NCBI RefSeq assembly: GCF_014698965.1
Contig: NZ_JACXAE010000064.1
Span: 1-64,000, forward strand
Reading direction: 5' to 3'
From: Iningainema tapete BLCC-T55
Lineage (GTDB): Bacteria; Cyanobacteriota; Cyanobacteriia; Cyanobacteriales; Nostocaceae
DNA length: 64,000 nt
In this document: piece by piece, positions 17,419 through 24,157 of the stretch
How positions within the stretch are numbered: the stretch's first letter is position 1
How the letters are laid out: every line of letters starts with the position of its first letter
The notes under the pieces: generated by a model
Told to the model about the DNA's origin: nothing
The model's database searches: none
Seen by the model: the letters and a program-made list of their open reading frames with translations, nothing else
Program-made: the position numbers and the translations under genes

Positions 17419-17919
17419 ATGACTATGATTATTGTTGTAATGGGAGTTTCAGGTTCTGGTAAGTCCACCATCGGTAAACTGTTGGCGGACAATTTAGGCT
17501 GGGAATTTAGCGACGCTGATTGTTTCCACCCACCAGAAAATATAGAGAAAATGCGGCATGGTATCCCTCTTCAAGATGAGGATCGGATGCCTTGGCTCAT
17601 TGCAATGGCGACAGCATTAAAACAGTGGTTACAGGAACATAAAAATGTAGTACTGGCATGTTCGGCGCTAAAAGCCAACTATCGCCAGTATCTGATTTTT
17701 GATGAGGAACAAGTGAAGTTGGTTTATCTTAAGGGTTCGTTTGCGGTGATTCAAAAGCGTTTACATGCACGGACAAATCACTTTATGTCTGAACAGTTGC
17801 TTAAAAGTCAGTTTGATACTCTTGAGGAACCATCTGATGCTTTTGTGGTGAATGTAGAAGATCCACCACAGGTAATTGTGCAACAGATTATAGCTGGTTT
17901 GGGAGATGAAAAGCTTTAA
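17419..17919 (+). CDS. gntK: Gluconokinase
   Basis: 166 aa, the usual size. The P-loop is VMGVSGSGKSTIG (residues 8-20). Family motifs are FSDADCFHPPENIEKMRHG, PLQDEDRMPWL and VLACSALKANYRQYL, ending with HFMSEQLLKSQFDTLEEP. The enzyme phosphorylates D-gluconate to 6-phosphogluconate, feeding the oxidative pentose phosphate or Entner-Doudoroff route in the cytoplasm. GAGG lies 8 bases before the ATG. It follows the LeuC-type gene by 73 bases on the same strand, and overlaps the convergent carbonic anhydrase gene by four bases. Confidence 0.95.
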   Translation: MTMIIVVMGVSGSGKSTIGKLLADNLGWEFSDADCFHPPENIEKMRHGIPLQDEDRMPWLIAMATALKQWLQEHKNVVLACSALKANYRQYLIFDEEQVKLVYLKGSFAVIQKRLHARTNHFMSEQLLKSQFDTLEEPSDAFVVNVEDPPQVIVQQIIAGLGDEKL

Positions 17920-18737
17920 TTCACAGATCTCGATCCTCGATAAATTCGCTCCATCTGTTGTGGAGATAAAGGTGACATAGGAAACCTTTGATCGATAACA
18001 ATCGGAATATCATCAGGTTGTTCAACTACTTCTAAATGAGGTGGAGTGGAATAATTTCCATTGCTGCAACTTGGAAATGGTGAGAGCAGCGAATCATCTA
18101 ACTCTGATTCTGGTAGTTGACTTTGGGGTGAGACATAGGCGTGTCTTTCGACATCGTATGCCAAAATATCTGCTGTCTCAATGTTGTAAATCCAAGCGTA
18201 AATTTTGAGACGCCCTTGGTAGAGCTTCGAGTGAATCACCGGATATGTCCGCAAGTTCTCGATTTGAGTCAGTACATTTTCGGCGATCGCGATTTCGAGT
18301 AGGTCATCGGAGTTATAATGGCTATAGTGTTCTTTGACTAGTCTACGGGTTGCTTCTGCATACTTGAGCCAGTCATGTACAAGCGGCATTTCCTCTCTGA
18401 GCTTTTCTATCTTCATCAGGCCTTTGATTGCGCCGCAGTGAGAGTGACCACAGATAATAATTTGTTGAATATCTAATGCTTGAACAGCATATTCTATTGT
18501 AGCACCCTCACCGCCATTTGTTGCGCCATATGGTGGAATAATGTTGCCCGCATTGCGGATGACAAACAATTCCCCCAACTGTGCTTGGGTAATTAAGTTT
18601 GGATCGACTCGTGAATCTGAGCAGGTAATAAATAATACTCTAGGCTTTTGACCGTGAGAAAGTTGTTCAAAAAGTTCTTGATGTGTGCAGAAATAGCTTG
18701 ATTTGAATTCCCGCAGACCTTTAATTAATTTTTTCAT
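17916..18737 (-). CDS. ccaA: Beta-class carbonic anhydrase (CcaA type)
   Basis: 273 aa. Zinc ligands C39, H98 and C101 and the D41-R43 dyad are seen in ITCSDSRVDP and ICGHSHCGAIKG. The sequence NAGNIIPPYG and GATIEYAVQALDI complete the fold. A C-terminal extension of about 70 residues after the catalytic core matches the length of the carboxysomal CcaA/IcfA protein of cyanobacteria rather than the short bacterial enzymes. CcaA converts bicarbonate to CO2 inside the carboxysome for Rubisco. Carboxysomal placement is inferred from length and lineage. No carboxysome genes are adjacent. Confidence 0.9.
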   Translation of the reverse strand: MKKLIKGLREFKSSYFCTHQELFEQLSHGQKPRVLFITCSDSRVDPNLITQAQLGELFVIRNAGNIIPPYGATNGGEGATIEYAVQALDIQQIIICGHSHCGAIKGLMKIEKLREEMPLVHDWLKYAEATRRLVKEHYSHYNSDDLLEIAIAENVLTQIENLRTYPVIHSKLYQGRLKIYAWIYNIETADILAYDVERHAYVSPQSQLPESELDDSLLSPFPSCSNGNYSTPPHLEVVEQPDDIPIVIDQRFPMSPLSPQQMERIYRGSRSVN

Positions 18738-18842
18738 TGAGCTACCGTTACCACAGGCAATACCTTAAATTCTGCTACAAGATGCTGCTATTGTGTTAAA
18801 ATTTTATTAATTTGTGATAGATTTATTGATCGAGTATACCAA

Positions 18843-20240
18843 TCACTCTTGCATTCCGGCGTACAATAGCCGTACAAATAAGCGGACGCCATCATCTTTC
18901 TTCAAGGTTGAATATGATGGAGCGTCACTGTTACCTATTGCACGCAAATCTGACAGCAGTTCTGGATGAAACTGGCAAGTAAACGAGCGGCGAATTTTCT
19001 TGGTTTCAAAGTCTTTGTAGTTAATGCAGGTAGCCGAACACTCTGTAACTATTTCACCAGTTTCCTCTGCTGTCGAGCAGAGAATTTCTACTGAATCGGG
19101 CAGTTGTATCAGCCATGACAGAGCGCTGCCAGCAATGATGTGGCGATAAGGAACAATGGCGTCATGAATACTGCGGTAAGCCCAGTTGGCAAACAGTATT
19201 GCTTCTTCGTTGACTTCATCGGAGTGAAACATTGAAATTGACACGGAATGCTCATATTGAATCGTTGTGTCAATCACTCCTTCATGGGCGTCAGCAGTTA
19301 CATCATGGGCATGGATAATTTCCCAAGGAATATCTAAGGCATCGCCATCGGGAGTCTGATAGGGTAGTAGGATGCGATTGCCTACTTCCTTTGATTCATT
19401 GCGCGTCACCGCAAAATGGGTATCATTCCAACCTTGAGCAACGATGCGTCCATCACGCTTTTTGACTTTGAGTTTAGTACCCATAGCTTCGATGCGTCGG
19501 CATACCTCTTGTAATGATTTGAGAGCAATGCTTGTCCCATCGCGTTTCAAAGATGTCATGCCCAGGACTTCTTTGACTGCACGTTGGATTAGTCTGATAT
19601 GACATTCTGCTGCCAACTGGTGTCCGACACAAATGAAGATTGCGGCGGCACTAGCTGGCGATCGCGAAATGAGTAATTTTTCCACTAATGCAAACATATC
19701 CTCTCGCGGACATGCCGGACTTGTCCAAGTGGATGGATCGTATACCGATGGATCGCCTCCTTCTACTATCACTGCATAACCGGAGGTGATTGCTGGAATA
19801 ACCTTATCTAAATCTATGACTCCACTCGACCAAACTGGTAATAATATAGAGTCTATATCAGCTACTTTTTGAGCAATGTAGGCAACGTTTTTAGAAGCCC
19901 GAACATCTTCGCCAAGTTTGTTAACGCCTACATGCTCCCACGGTTCGATAATGGTTATCGACTTGCGGAACAAATTGGGATACTTAAGTAAAAACTCAAA
20001 GTCTTCCTGGGAATTAATGACTTTTTCTAGAGGTGAAGCATGTCCCCACTCAAAAATGCCGTCAGAAGCAAATAGTTCTTTTTCCAAGAGTGGGTCTTCC
20101 CCTATTCTATCCGCTAAGAAATGACCTAACAAAATATGTGCTCCTTCAAAATCTGCATAGCCTTCATGCAAATAGCCTGAAGTGAGTCGCCAGTTAGCTG
20201 TGGTGGTTTGATGATCTTGCGATTTGCTAGTTGTAGTCAT
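18843..20240 (-). CDS. Glutamine-amidotransferase-like protein of unknown function
   Basis: 465 aa. I do not recognise the family, but it carries the elements of a class I glutamine amidotransferase: a nucleophile-elbow motif IFICVGHQLAAE (C204, followed by G-H-Q) and, 220 residues later, CQFHPELLSDLR, where H425 and E427 would be the catalytic His and Glu. Usual GATase1 domains have about 90 residues between these, so a large insertion (about 215-415) is present. The N-terminal half holds WEHVGVNKLGEDVRASKNVA and an acidic AIVEGGDPS-like loop. No synthetase partner is nearby, no signal peptide, no membrane segments. It could be a stand-alone amidase or a non-catalytic relative. Confidence 0.65.
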   Translation of the reverse strand: MTTTSKSQDHQTTTANWRLTSGYLHEGYADFEGAHILLGHFLADRIGEDPLLEKELFASDGIFEWGHASPLEKVINSQEDFEFLLKYPNLFRKSITIIEPWEHVGVNKLGEDVRASKNVAYIAQKVADIDSILLPVWSSGVIDLDKVIPAITSGYAVIVEGGDPSVYDPSTWTSPACPREDMFALVEKLLISRSPASAAAIFICVGHQLAAECHIRLIQRAVKEVLGMTSLKRDGTSIALKSLQEVCRRIEAMGTKLKVKKRDGRIVAQGWNDTHFAVTRNESKEVGNRILLPYQTPDGDALDIPWEIIHAHDVTADAHEGVIDTTIQYEHSVSISMFHSDEVNEEAILFANWAYRSIHDAIVPYRHIIAGSALSWLIQLPDSVEILCSTAEETGEIVTECSATCINYKDFETKKIRRSFTCQFHPELLSDLRAIGNSDAPSYSTLKKDDGVRLFVRLLYAGMQE

Positions 20241-20515
20241 TTTTGATTGATAAATTTCAGTTTTTGCTATGTGATTGTCGCCACTAATATATATTATTTT
20301 TTTTATTTAAATATGTCAATTATGAGTTTTATCACAAATTTTAAATTGAACTCATGTCATTTTTACACTTCGCTCGCACCATTAATTTTTGTTATCATTT
20401 AGTTAAAAATAAAAGTAGAAAAAGTAGGGTAAACTCTTCTAAGTTTGTGTAAATAAAGCTTGACAAATCAAGCATAATAAGCATGAACGCTTTCATCATC
20501 AATTGGTATTCTGTC

Positions 20516-20619
20516 TATAGCAATCCTAAATCATTCGTAAACAACAAGATCCCCGACTTCTATAAGAAGTCGGGGATCTAAGCCTCAATCGTGTTGGTAA
20601 ATCAAATAGGATTGCTATA
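20516..20619. mobile_element. MITE-like element with 13-bp terminal inverted repeats
   Basis: TATAGCAATCCTA at 20516-20528 is the exact inverse of TAGGATTGCTATA at 20607-20619. The interior contains a strong hairpin (20547-20579). The element is 104 bp, has no ORF, and fits a non-autonomous transposon. A partial relative with the same left end lies at 40182-40209. Confidence 0.75.
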
Positions 20620-20632
20620 TGTACTCAAATAT

Positions 20633-20778
20633 TAGTCTGCTTAGAGCTTAGAGAAGTATCTTATGCTTTATTAGGTGTTATACCAATGCAAATTTTATGA
20701 CTTGAGCCAGATTTAAAAAATCATAAATTGCGACTATTACCGATGAATTCTGAGCAAAGTTATCTTACAGTTTTGTAA
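20633..20778 (+). pseudogene. Tail of a retropepsin-like aspartic protease gene (relic copy)
   Basis: About 146 bases closely matching the last third of the intact protease gene at 23530-23988, including the ending ATGAATTCTGAGCAAAG and the same stop codon. The 5' two thirds are missing; the MITE lies just upstream. An in-frame TGA at 20698-20700 replaces GGA (Gly) of the intact copy, so the piece is dead. Confidence 0.85.
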
Positions 20779-20808
20779 ATATTTGTTTATAACCTATGAA
20801 AAATCAGG

Positions 20809-20836
20809 TTCCCGACTTCGTAAAAGTTGTCGGGAA
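20809..20836. repeat. GACTTC-family hairpin between relic protease and nuclease gene
   Basis: TTCCCGAC pairs with GTCGGGAA around CTTCGTAAAAGTT. The equivalent hairpin follows the intact protease at 24017-24047, so it belonged to the ancestral segment and may have been a shared terminator. Confidence 0.6.
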
Positions 20837-20894
20837 TCTAAGTGTTAATAGATTCTACATTGGTGGTAGGGGTGGAGGTTTAGACAATTAGTTT

Positions 20895-21512
20895 TTACGC
20901 ACTCTTACTAGGAATTGATGTGATGGCGACAAGAATTCCCAGAAGCTCATTTATAGGTGTTAAATAACGTTCATTAAGGTCAACTTTTACAAGCTGAGTT
21001 TTGTCTATTGAAAGAAATCTCCATACTTGTCCAGTTGTGACAGTACCATAAACGGTTTTGATATTTTCTTCCTGATTTTTTTGATTGATTATTTGTGCTG
21101 CATACATGGAGGCGATACACTGTGCAAGTCCATCATTAATATTCTCATTTTTTGCTTCTACAATAACTACTACTGGTGCTTTAATCACTAGTTTATCTGG
21201 ATTGCGAGTGAGAATAAAATCACAAAATCCTGTTAATCCTATGCTTGCGTCCACATTAAAATTACGTCCCGAAAATAAACTCACCTGAGAATTAAGGAAC
21301 GCAATTTCACTTAGAATTGGAGCAATTATATATTCCGAGCGTGCTTTTTCTGTATTGATAGCAGTTGCTAGAGGTACGAATCTTTTTAATGCTTCAATCA
21401 GAAATAAGCTCGGTTCAATCGGTTCTGAAGCTATTAAATTTTGCACTGATTCAATCGTTGTAATCCCTAACGAGTTTAGGCTATCTAAGTCTTTAAAATC
21501 ACTATAGGACAT
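20895..21512 (-). CDS. PD-(D/E)XK nuclease-like protein, cyanobacterial family
   Basis: 205 aa. Residues 94-121 show a restriction-endonuclease-like core: GLTGFCDFILT with D98, then a beta strand VVVIVEAKNENI with E119 and K121, giving the D...ExK pattern. E69 in IAPILSEIAFL could be the helix-A glutamate. The following helix GLAQCIASMYAAQ resembles the conserved Q-motif helix. No target-recognition domain, methyltransferase or mobile element is adjacent, so a function in restriction is not shown. Its promoter region (21513-21570) is duplicated at about 24065-24120 next to the intact protease gene, without the nuclease gene itself. Confidence 0.7.
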   Translation of the reverse strand: MSYSDFKDLDSLNSLGITTIESVQNLIASEPIEPSLFLIEALKRFVPLATAINTEKARSEYIIAPILSEIAFLNSQVSLFSGRNFNVDASIGLTGFCDFILTRNPDKLVIKAPVVVIVEAKNENINDGLAQCIASMYAAQIINQKNQEENIKTVYGTVTTGQVWRFLSIDKTQLVKVDLNERYLTPINELLGILVAITSIPSKSA

Positions 21513-21780
21513 TGCTCATAACCCAAATTTTTTTCAGTTGAATCTATCTTAAGGCTCGGTCAACCCCTTTAGGAGTTTCATTTGCTGTTAAATCAAAATC
21601 GTAACATTTTTTGTAGTTCTTTCTCTTGACGCAGCAATTGGTATAACCATCGCGTAGTTGTCGCAAAATGTTTATACTAAGCCAAAAGACTGGTATCAGT
21701 TTGAGGAGGGATAATTTAATTATTAGGGCTGGTTTTTGGAAGAGTGAGCAATTATATAAAGTTATTAATTTTTAAATCTT

Positions 21781-21806
21781 CCTACTTTTCCTACTTTTCC
21801 TACTTT
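21781..21806. repeat. CCTACTTTT tandem repeat
   Basis: Two full 9-bp units and a partial third. The same unit occurs three times in tandem at 39998-40024. It resembles the short tandemly repeated repetitive sequences of heterocystous cyanobacteria. Confidence 0.7.
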
Positions 21807-21859
21807 CTCTACAGGTAACGCACTGAATTAGCTAAATACATAGACAGTTTTATCGAGCA

Positions 21860-21971
21860 TTTTGTAACTAAAACTAAACTAACTTTTAATAGCAACCACC
21901 GTTATTAAAAGATAGGGACTTATTTTTTAATAACGATCTTACCCCCTAATAGTAGTATCGGGAGCAAGCAT
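21860..21971. repeat. Direct repeat flanking fic, copy A (3' side)
   Basis: About 110 bases nearly matching 23142-23251 in the same orientation, sharing AAACTAACTTTTA, TTATTAAAAGATA, TTTTTTAATAACGATCTTAC and CGGGAGCAAGCAT. The internal CTTTTAATA and TATTAAAAG parts make a small inverted repeat. The pair brackets the fic gene exactly. Confidence 0.8.
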
Positions 21972-21983
21972 GAAATCTCAGAA

Positions 21984-23138
21984 TTAAATTCCCTCATTAA
22001 GAATGTTGAGATATTCACCATACATAAACAAGCGATCGCGGCTACGCCCTGTTACCTCTTTAACTATACCAAGACTCTCTAGGTTTTTCAAAGCAGAGGT
22101 GATGGTGGGCACAGTGAGTCGCAACTGTGTCTTCGCATAGGTAATGCTAAATAGCGGTTTTTTCCGCATTAAATTGTGTACCCGTAAAGTGGAATTAGCC
22201 CCACGACCAATAGTTTCAATTCGTTGGCGATCATTTTCAAACATGGTCAACAGACGACGTGCAGTACTACTTGCCTGTTCAGAAGTCACCATAACCCCTT
22301 CTAAAAAAAAGACCAACCAGGCTTCCCAGTCTCCTTTAATCCGCACCTGTTGCAACAGGTCATAATACAACTGGCGATGAGTTTTGAAGTAAAGACTTAA
22401 ATAGAGCAATGGTTCCGACAAGGCACCTTCAGCACAAAGCAAAAAAGTAATCAGCAGGCGTCCCAAACGACCATTGCCATCTAAAAATGGATGGATAGTT
22501 TCAAACTGGACGTGAGAGAGTGCCGCCTTTATCAGTACAGGAGTACGTACTGGCTGGTCGTGCAGGAACTTTTCCAACTCCCCCAAACAAGACATCACCT
22601 CTGTTGGTGGTGGTGGGACAAAAAGCGCATTGCCAGGGCGCGTACCTCCTACCCAGTTTTGAGTACGACGAAACTCTCCCGGAGTTCGCTCACTACCTCG
22701 TCCCTCTGACAGCAGCACTTCATGAATCTCACGAATCAAGCGTAGTGACAGAGGAAAGCCTTCCCTCAAACGAGCCAAACCGTGGTTAAGAGCAGCCACA
22801 TAGCGAGACACTTCCTGTACATCATCTAAAGGTACCCCCGGTGCTTCCTCAATTTCGTACAGCAGCAAATCGGAAAATGAAGACTGGGTACCCTCAATCT
22901 GGGAAGAAAGTAATGCCTCTTTACGCACATAAAGGTAGAGAAACAGAGATGGTTCTGGTAGAAGCGTAGTTAACCCATCCAAACGTCCCAACGCTCGATT
23001 TGCACGTTCTATTAGATCGTAGATATTACCATCCAACTGTAAAGGCGGTACTGGTGGTAGGGGTCGAGGCACAAATGCCAAAAACGTTTCTGGCATGGTT
23101 ATGCTAGGTATATAGTTACCCTGAATACCACGTTCCAT
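21984..23138 (-). CDS. Fic family protein with N-terminal inhibitory helix and C-terminal winged helix
   Basis: 384 aa from the ATG at 23138; a more distal ATG at 23177 lies inside a repeat and was rejected. The catalytic motif is HPFLDGNGRLGR (about residues 220-231), so the AMP-transfer site is intact. The helix LLSSQIEGTQ (about 80-90) matches the S/TxxxE(G/N) inhibitory motif that blocks ATP in class II Fic proteins. The C-terminus, TVPTITSALKNLESLGIVKE then VTGRSRDRLFMYGEYL, is a winged helix that could bind DNA. Fic enzymes AMPylate proteins and some act as toxins. The gene is bracketed by 110-bp direct repeats, suggesting acquisition or loss as a unit. Confidence 0.92.
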   Translation of the reverse strand: MERGIQGNYIPSITMPETFLAFVPRPLPPVPPLQLDGNIYDLIERANRALGRLDGLTTLLPEPSLFLYLYVRKEALLSSQIEGTQSSFSDLLLYEIEEAPGVPLDDVQEVSRYVAALNHGLARLREGFPLSLRLIREIHEVLLSEGRGSERTPGEFRRTQNWVGGTRPGNALFVPPPPTEVMSCLGELEKFLHDQPVRTPVLIKAALSHVQFETIHPFLDGNGRLGRLLITFLLCAEGALSEPLLYLSLYFKTHRQLYYDLLQQVRIKGDWEAWLVFFLEGVMVTSEQASSTARRLLTMFENDRQRIETIGRGANSTLRVHNLMRKKPLFSITYAKTQLRLTVPTITSALKNLESLGIVKEVTGRSRDRLFMYGEYLNILNEGI

Positions 23139-23141
23139 ATT

Positions 23142-23251
23142 TTTTGTACTTAAAAATAAACTAACTTTTACTAGCATCCATCTTTATTAAAAGATAAGCC
23201 TTTATTTTTTAATAACGATCTTACCTCTAACAGTAGCATCGGGAGCAAGCA
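23142..23251. repeat. Direct repeat flanking fic, copy B (5' side)
   Basis: Mate of 21860-21971. It lies four bases upstream of the chosen fic start and so probably contains the fic promoter; the copy downstream of fic would then be an orphan promoter or a recombination scar. Confidence 0.8.
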
Positions 23252-23420
23252 TAAGCTTCTGCGTTTCAGGCAGGCGATCGCCTTATATTTCTCTCTATAG
23301 GTGGATGTAAATTAGGTCTGCCTATTTTAATAAAGCTTAAACTTTAGTAAAAACAACTATAGCTACTGTGTTAAGTAAGTTTCGAGAAGATATTAAAAGC
23401 CTCAAAGAAAAAGGCTGGCA

Positions 23421-23501
23421 ATGATTACAGTTAGTGACACATCGGTTCACGATCGTTCCGTCTTATTCATTTCAGATGACTTATTATGTAGATTAGATTG
23501 A
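23421..23501 (+). pseudogene. Possible remnant of a PIN/VapC-type toxin gene
   Basis: ATG begins a 26-codon frame reading MITVSDTSVHDRSVLFISDD then LLCRLD and stop. MITVSDTS resembles the first strand of PIN-domain toxins, where the Asp is a metal ligand, but similarity then ends. The preceding frame ends in KSLKEKGWQ with its TGA overlapping this ATG, as in toxin-antitoxin pairs. The match is short and the call is weak. Confidence 0.25.
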
Positions 23502-23529
23502 TATTAAATTAAGGCAGAGGCAGGATATT

Positions 23530-23988
23530 ATGAGGAAGCTATCGATACCATATTTTAAAAACCGAGAAATGGGTCAAGTAATAATAACCTTAAACGTAGC
23601 CAATCGAATTGACCAAGTATTAGCCGAGCGAGGATTTATCTCCCCAGAAGAAGTTCGTTCCGTTACATTGACAGATGTTTTAGTTGATACGGGGGCAACA
23701 TCATTATGTTTACCCTCAGCTGTTATTGCTCAATTAGGTTTAGTTCAAGGAGGAGAAGCTAGCATTGAAACCACTACAGGAATAACAAAAGAGCGAATAT
23801 TTAGAGACGTTGACTTGTGTATTGAAGGACGCCGAAGTGTTTTCGACTGCTTAGAACTTACAGAAGTCTCTTACGCTTTATTAGGTGTTGTACCAATGCA
23901 AATTTTAGGACTTGAGCCTGATTTAAAAAACCATAAATTGCGACTATTGCCGATGAATTCTGAGCAAAGTTATCTGACAGTTTTGTAA
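23530..23988 (+). CDS. Retropepsin-like aspartic protease family protein
   Basis: 152 aa. The active-site motif VLVDTGATSLCLP (D53-T-G) begins the clan AA aspartic-protease fold, and RSVFDCLELTE with ALLGVVPMQILGLEPDL gives the usual second half with the hydrophobic-hydrophobic-Gly loop. Proteins of this size act as homodimers, each giving one Asp. Cellular target unknown. AGGCAGGATATT before the ATG offers a weak ribosome site; an internal ATG at 23569 is an alternative. A relic of the same gene lies at 20633-20778, beside a nuclease-like gene whose promoter but not body is conserved here. Confidence 0.8.
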   Translation: MRKLSIPYFKNREMGQVIITLNVANRIDQVLAERGFISPEEVRSVTLTDVLVDTGATSLCLPSAVIAQLGLVQGGEASIETTTGITKERIFRDVDLCIEGRRSVFDCLELTEVSYALLGVVPMQILGLEPDLKNHKLRLLPMNSEQSYLTVL

Positions 23989-24016
23989 ATATTTGTTTAT
24001 GCTCTATGAAAAATCA

Positions 24017-24120
24017 GATTTACGACTTCTTAAAGAAGTCGGGAATCTAAGTGTTATTAATAAGTTATAGGACATTACTCATAACCCAAATTTTTTATTG
24101 AATATATCTTAAGGCGAGGT
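24017..24120. repeat. Duplicated segment: hairpin plus orphan promoter of the lost nuclease gene
   Basis: 24017-24047 is the GACTTCTT/AAGAAGTC hairpin found at 20809. From about 24066 the text TATAGGACAT.ACTCATAACCC and AATATATCTTAAGGCGAGGTCA matches 21503-21570, the start codon and upstream region of the nuclease-like gene. Only the first codons of that gene remain here; the rest is deleted. Confidence 0.8.
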
Positions 24121-24157
24121 CATCGCCTACCAATATAATAATTAAGTCGCTTGTATT

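Larger units (their letters stand above)
20241..20894. other. Gene-poor stretch with MITE, pseudogene tail and hairpins
   Basis: About 650 bases. From left to right it holds AT-rich sequence upstream of the amidotransferase-like gene, a 104-bp MITE-like element, the decayed tail of an aspartic protease gene, and a hairpin. Each is listed separately. Nothing else is supported. Confidence 0.6.
21513..21983. other. Intergenic region with 9-bp tandem repeats and a direct repeat
   Basis: About 470 bases upstream of the nuclease-like gene and downstream of fic. It contains CCTACTTTT tandem units at 21781-21806 and the left member of a direct-repeat pair (21860-21971), listed separately. No ORF is convincing. 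Confidence 0.5.
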
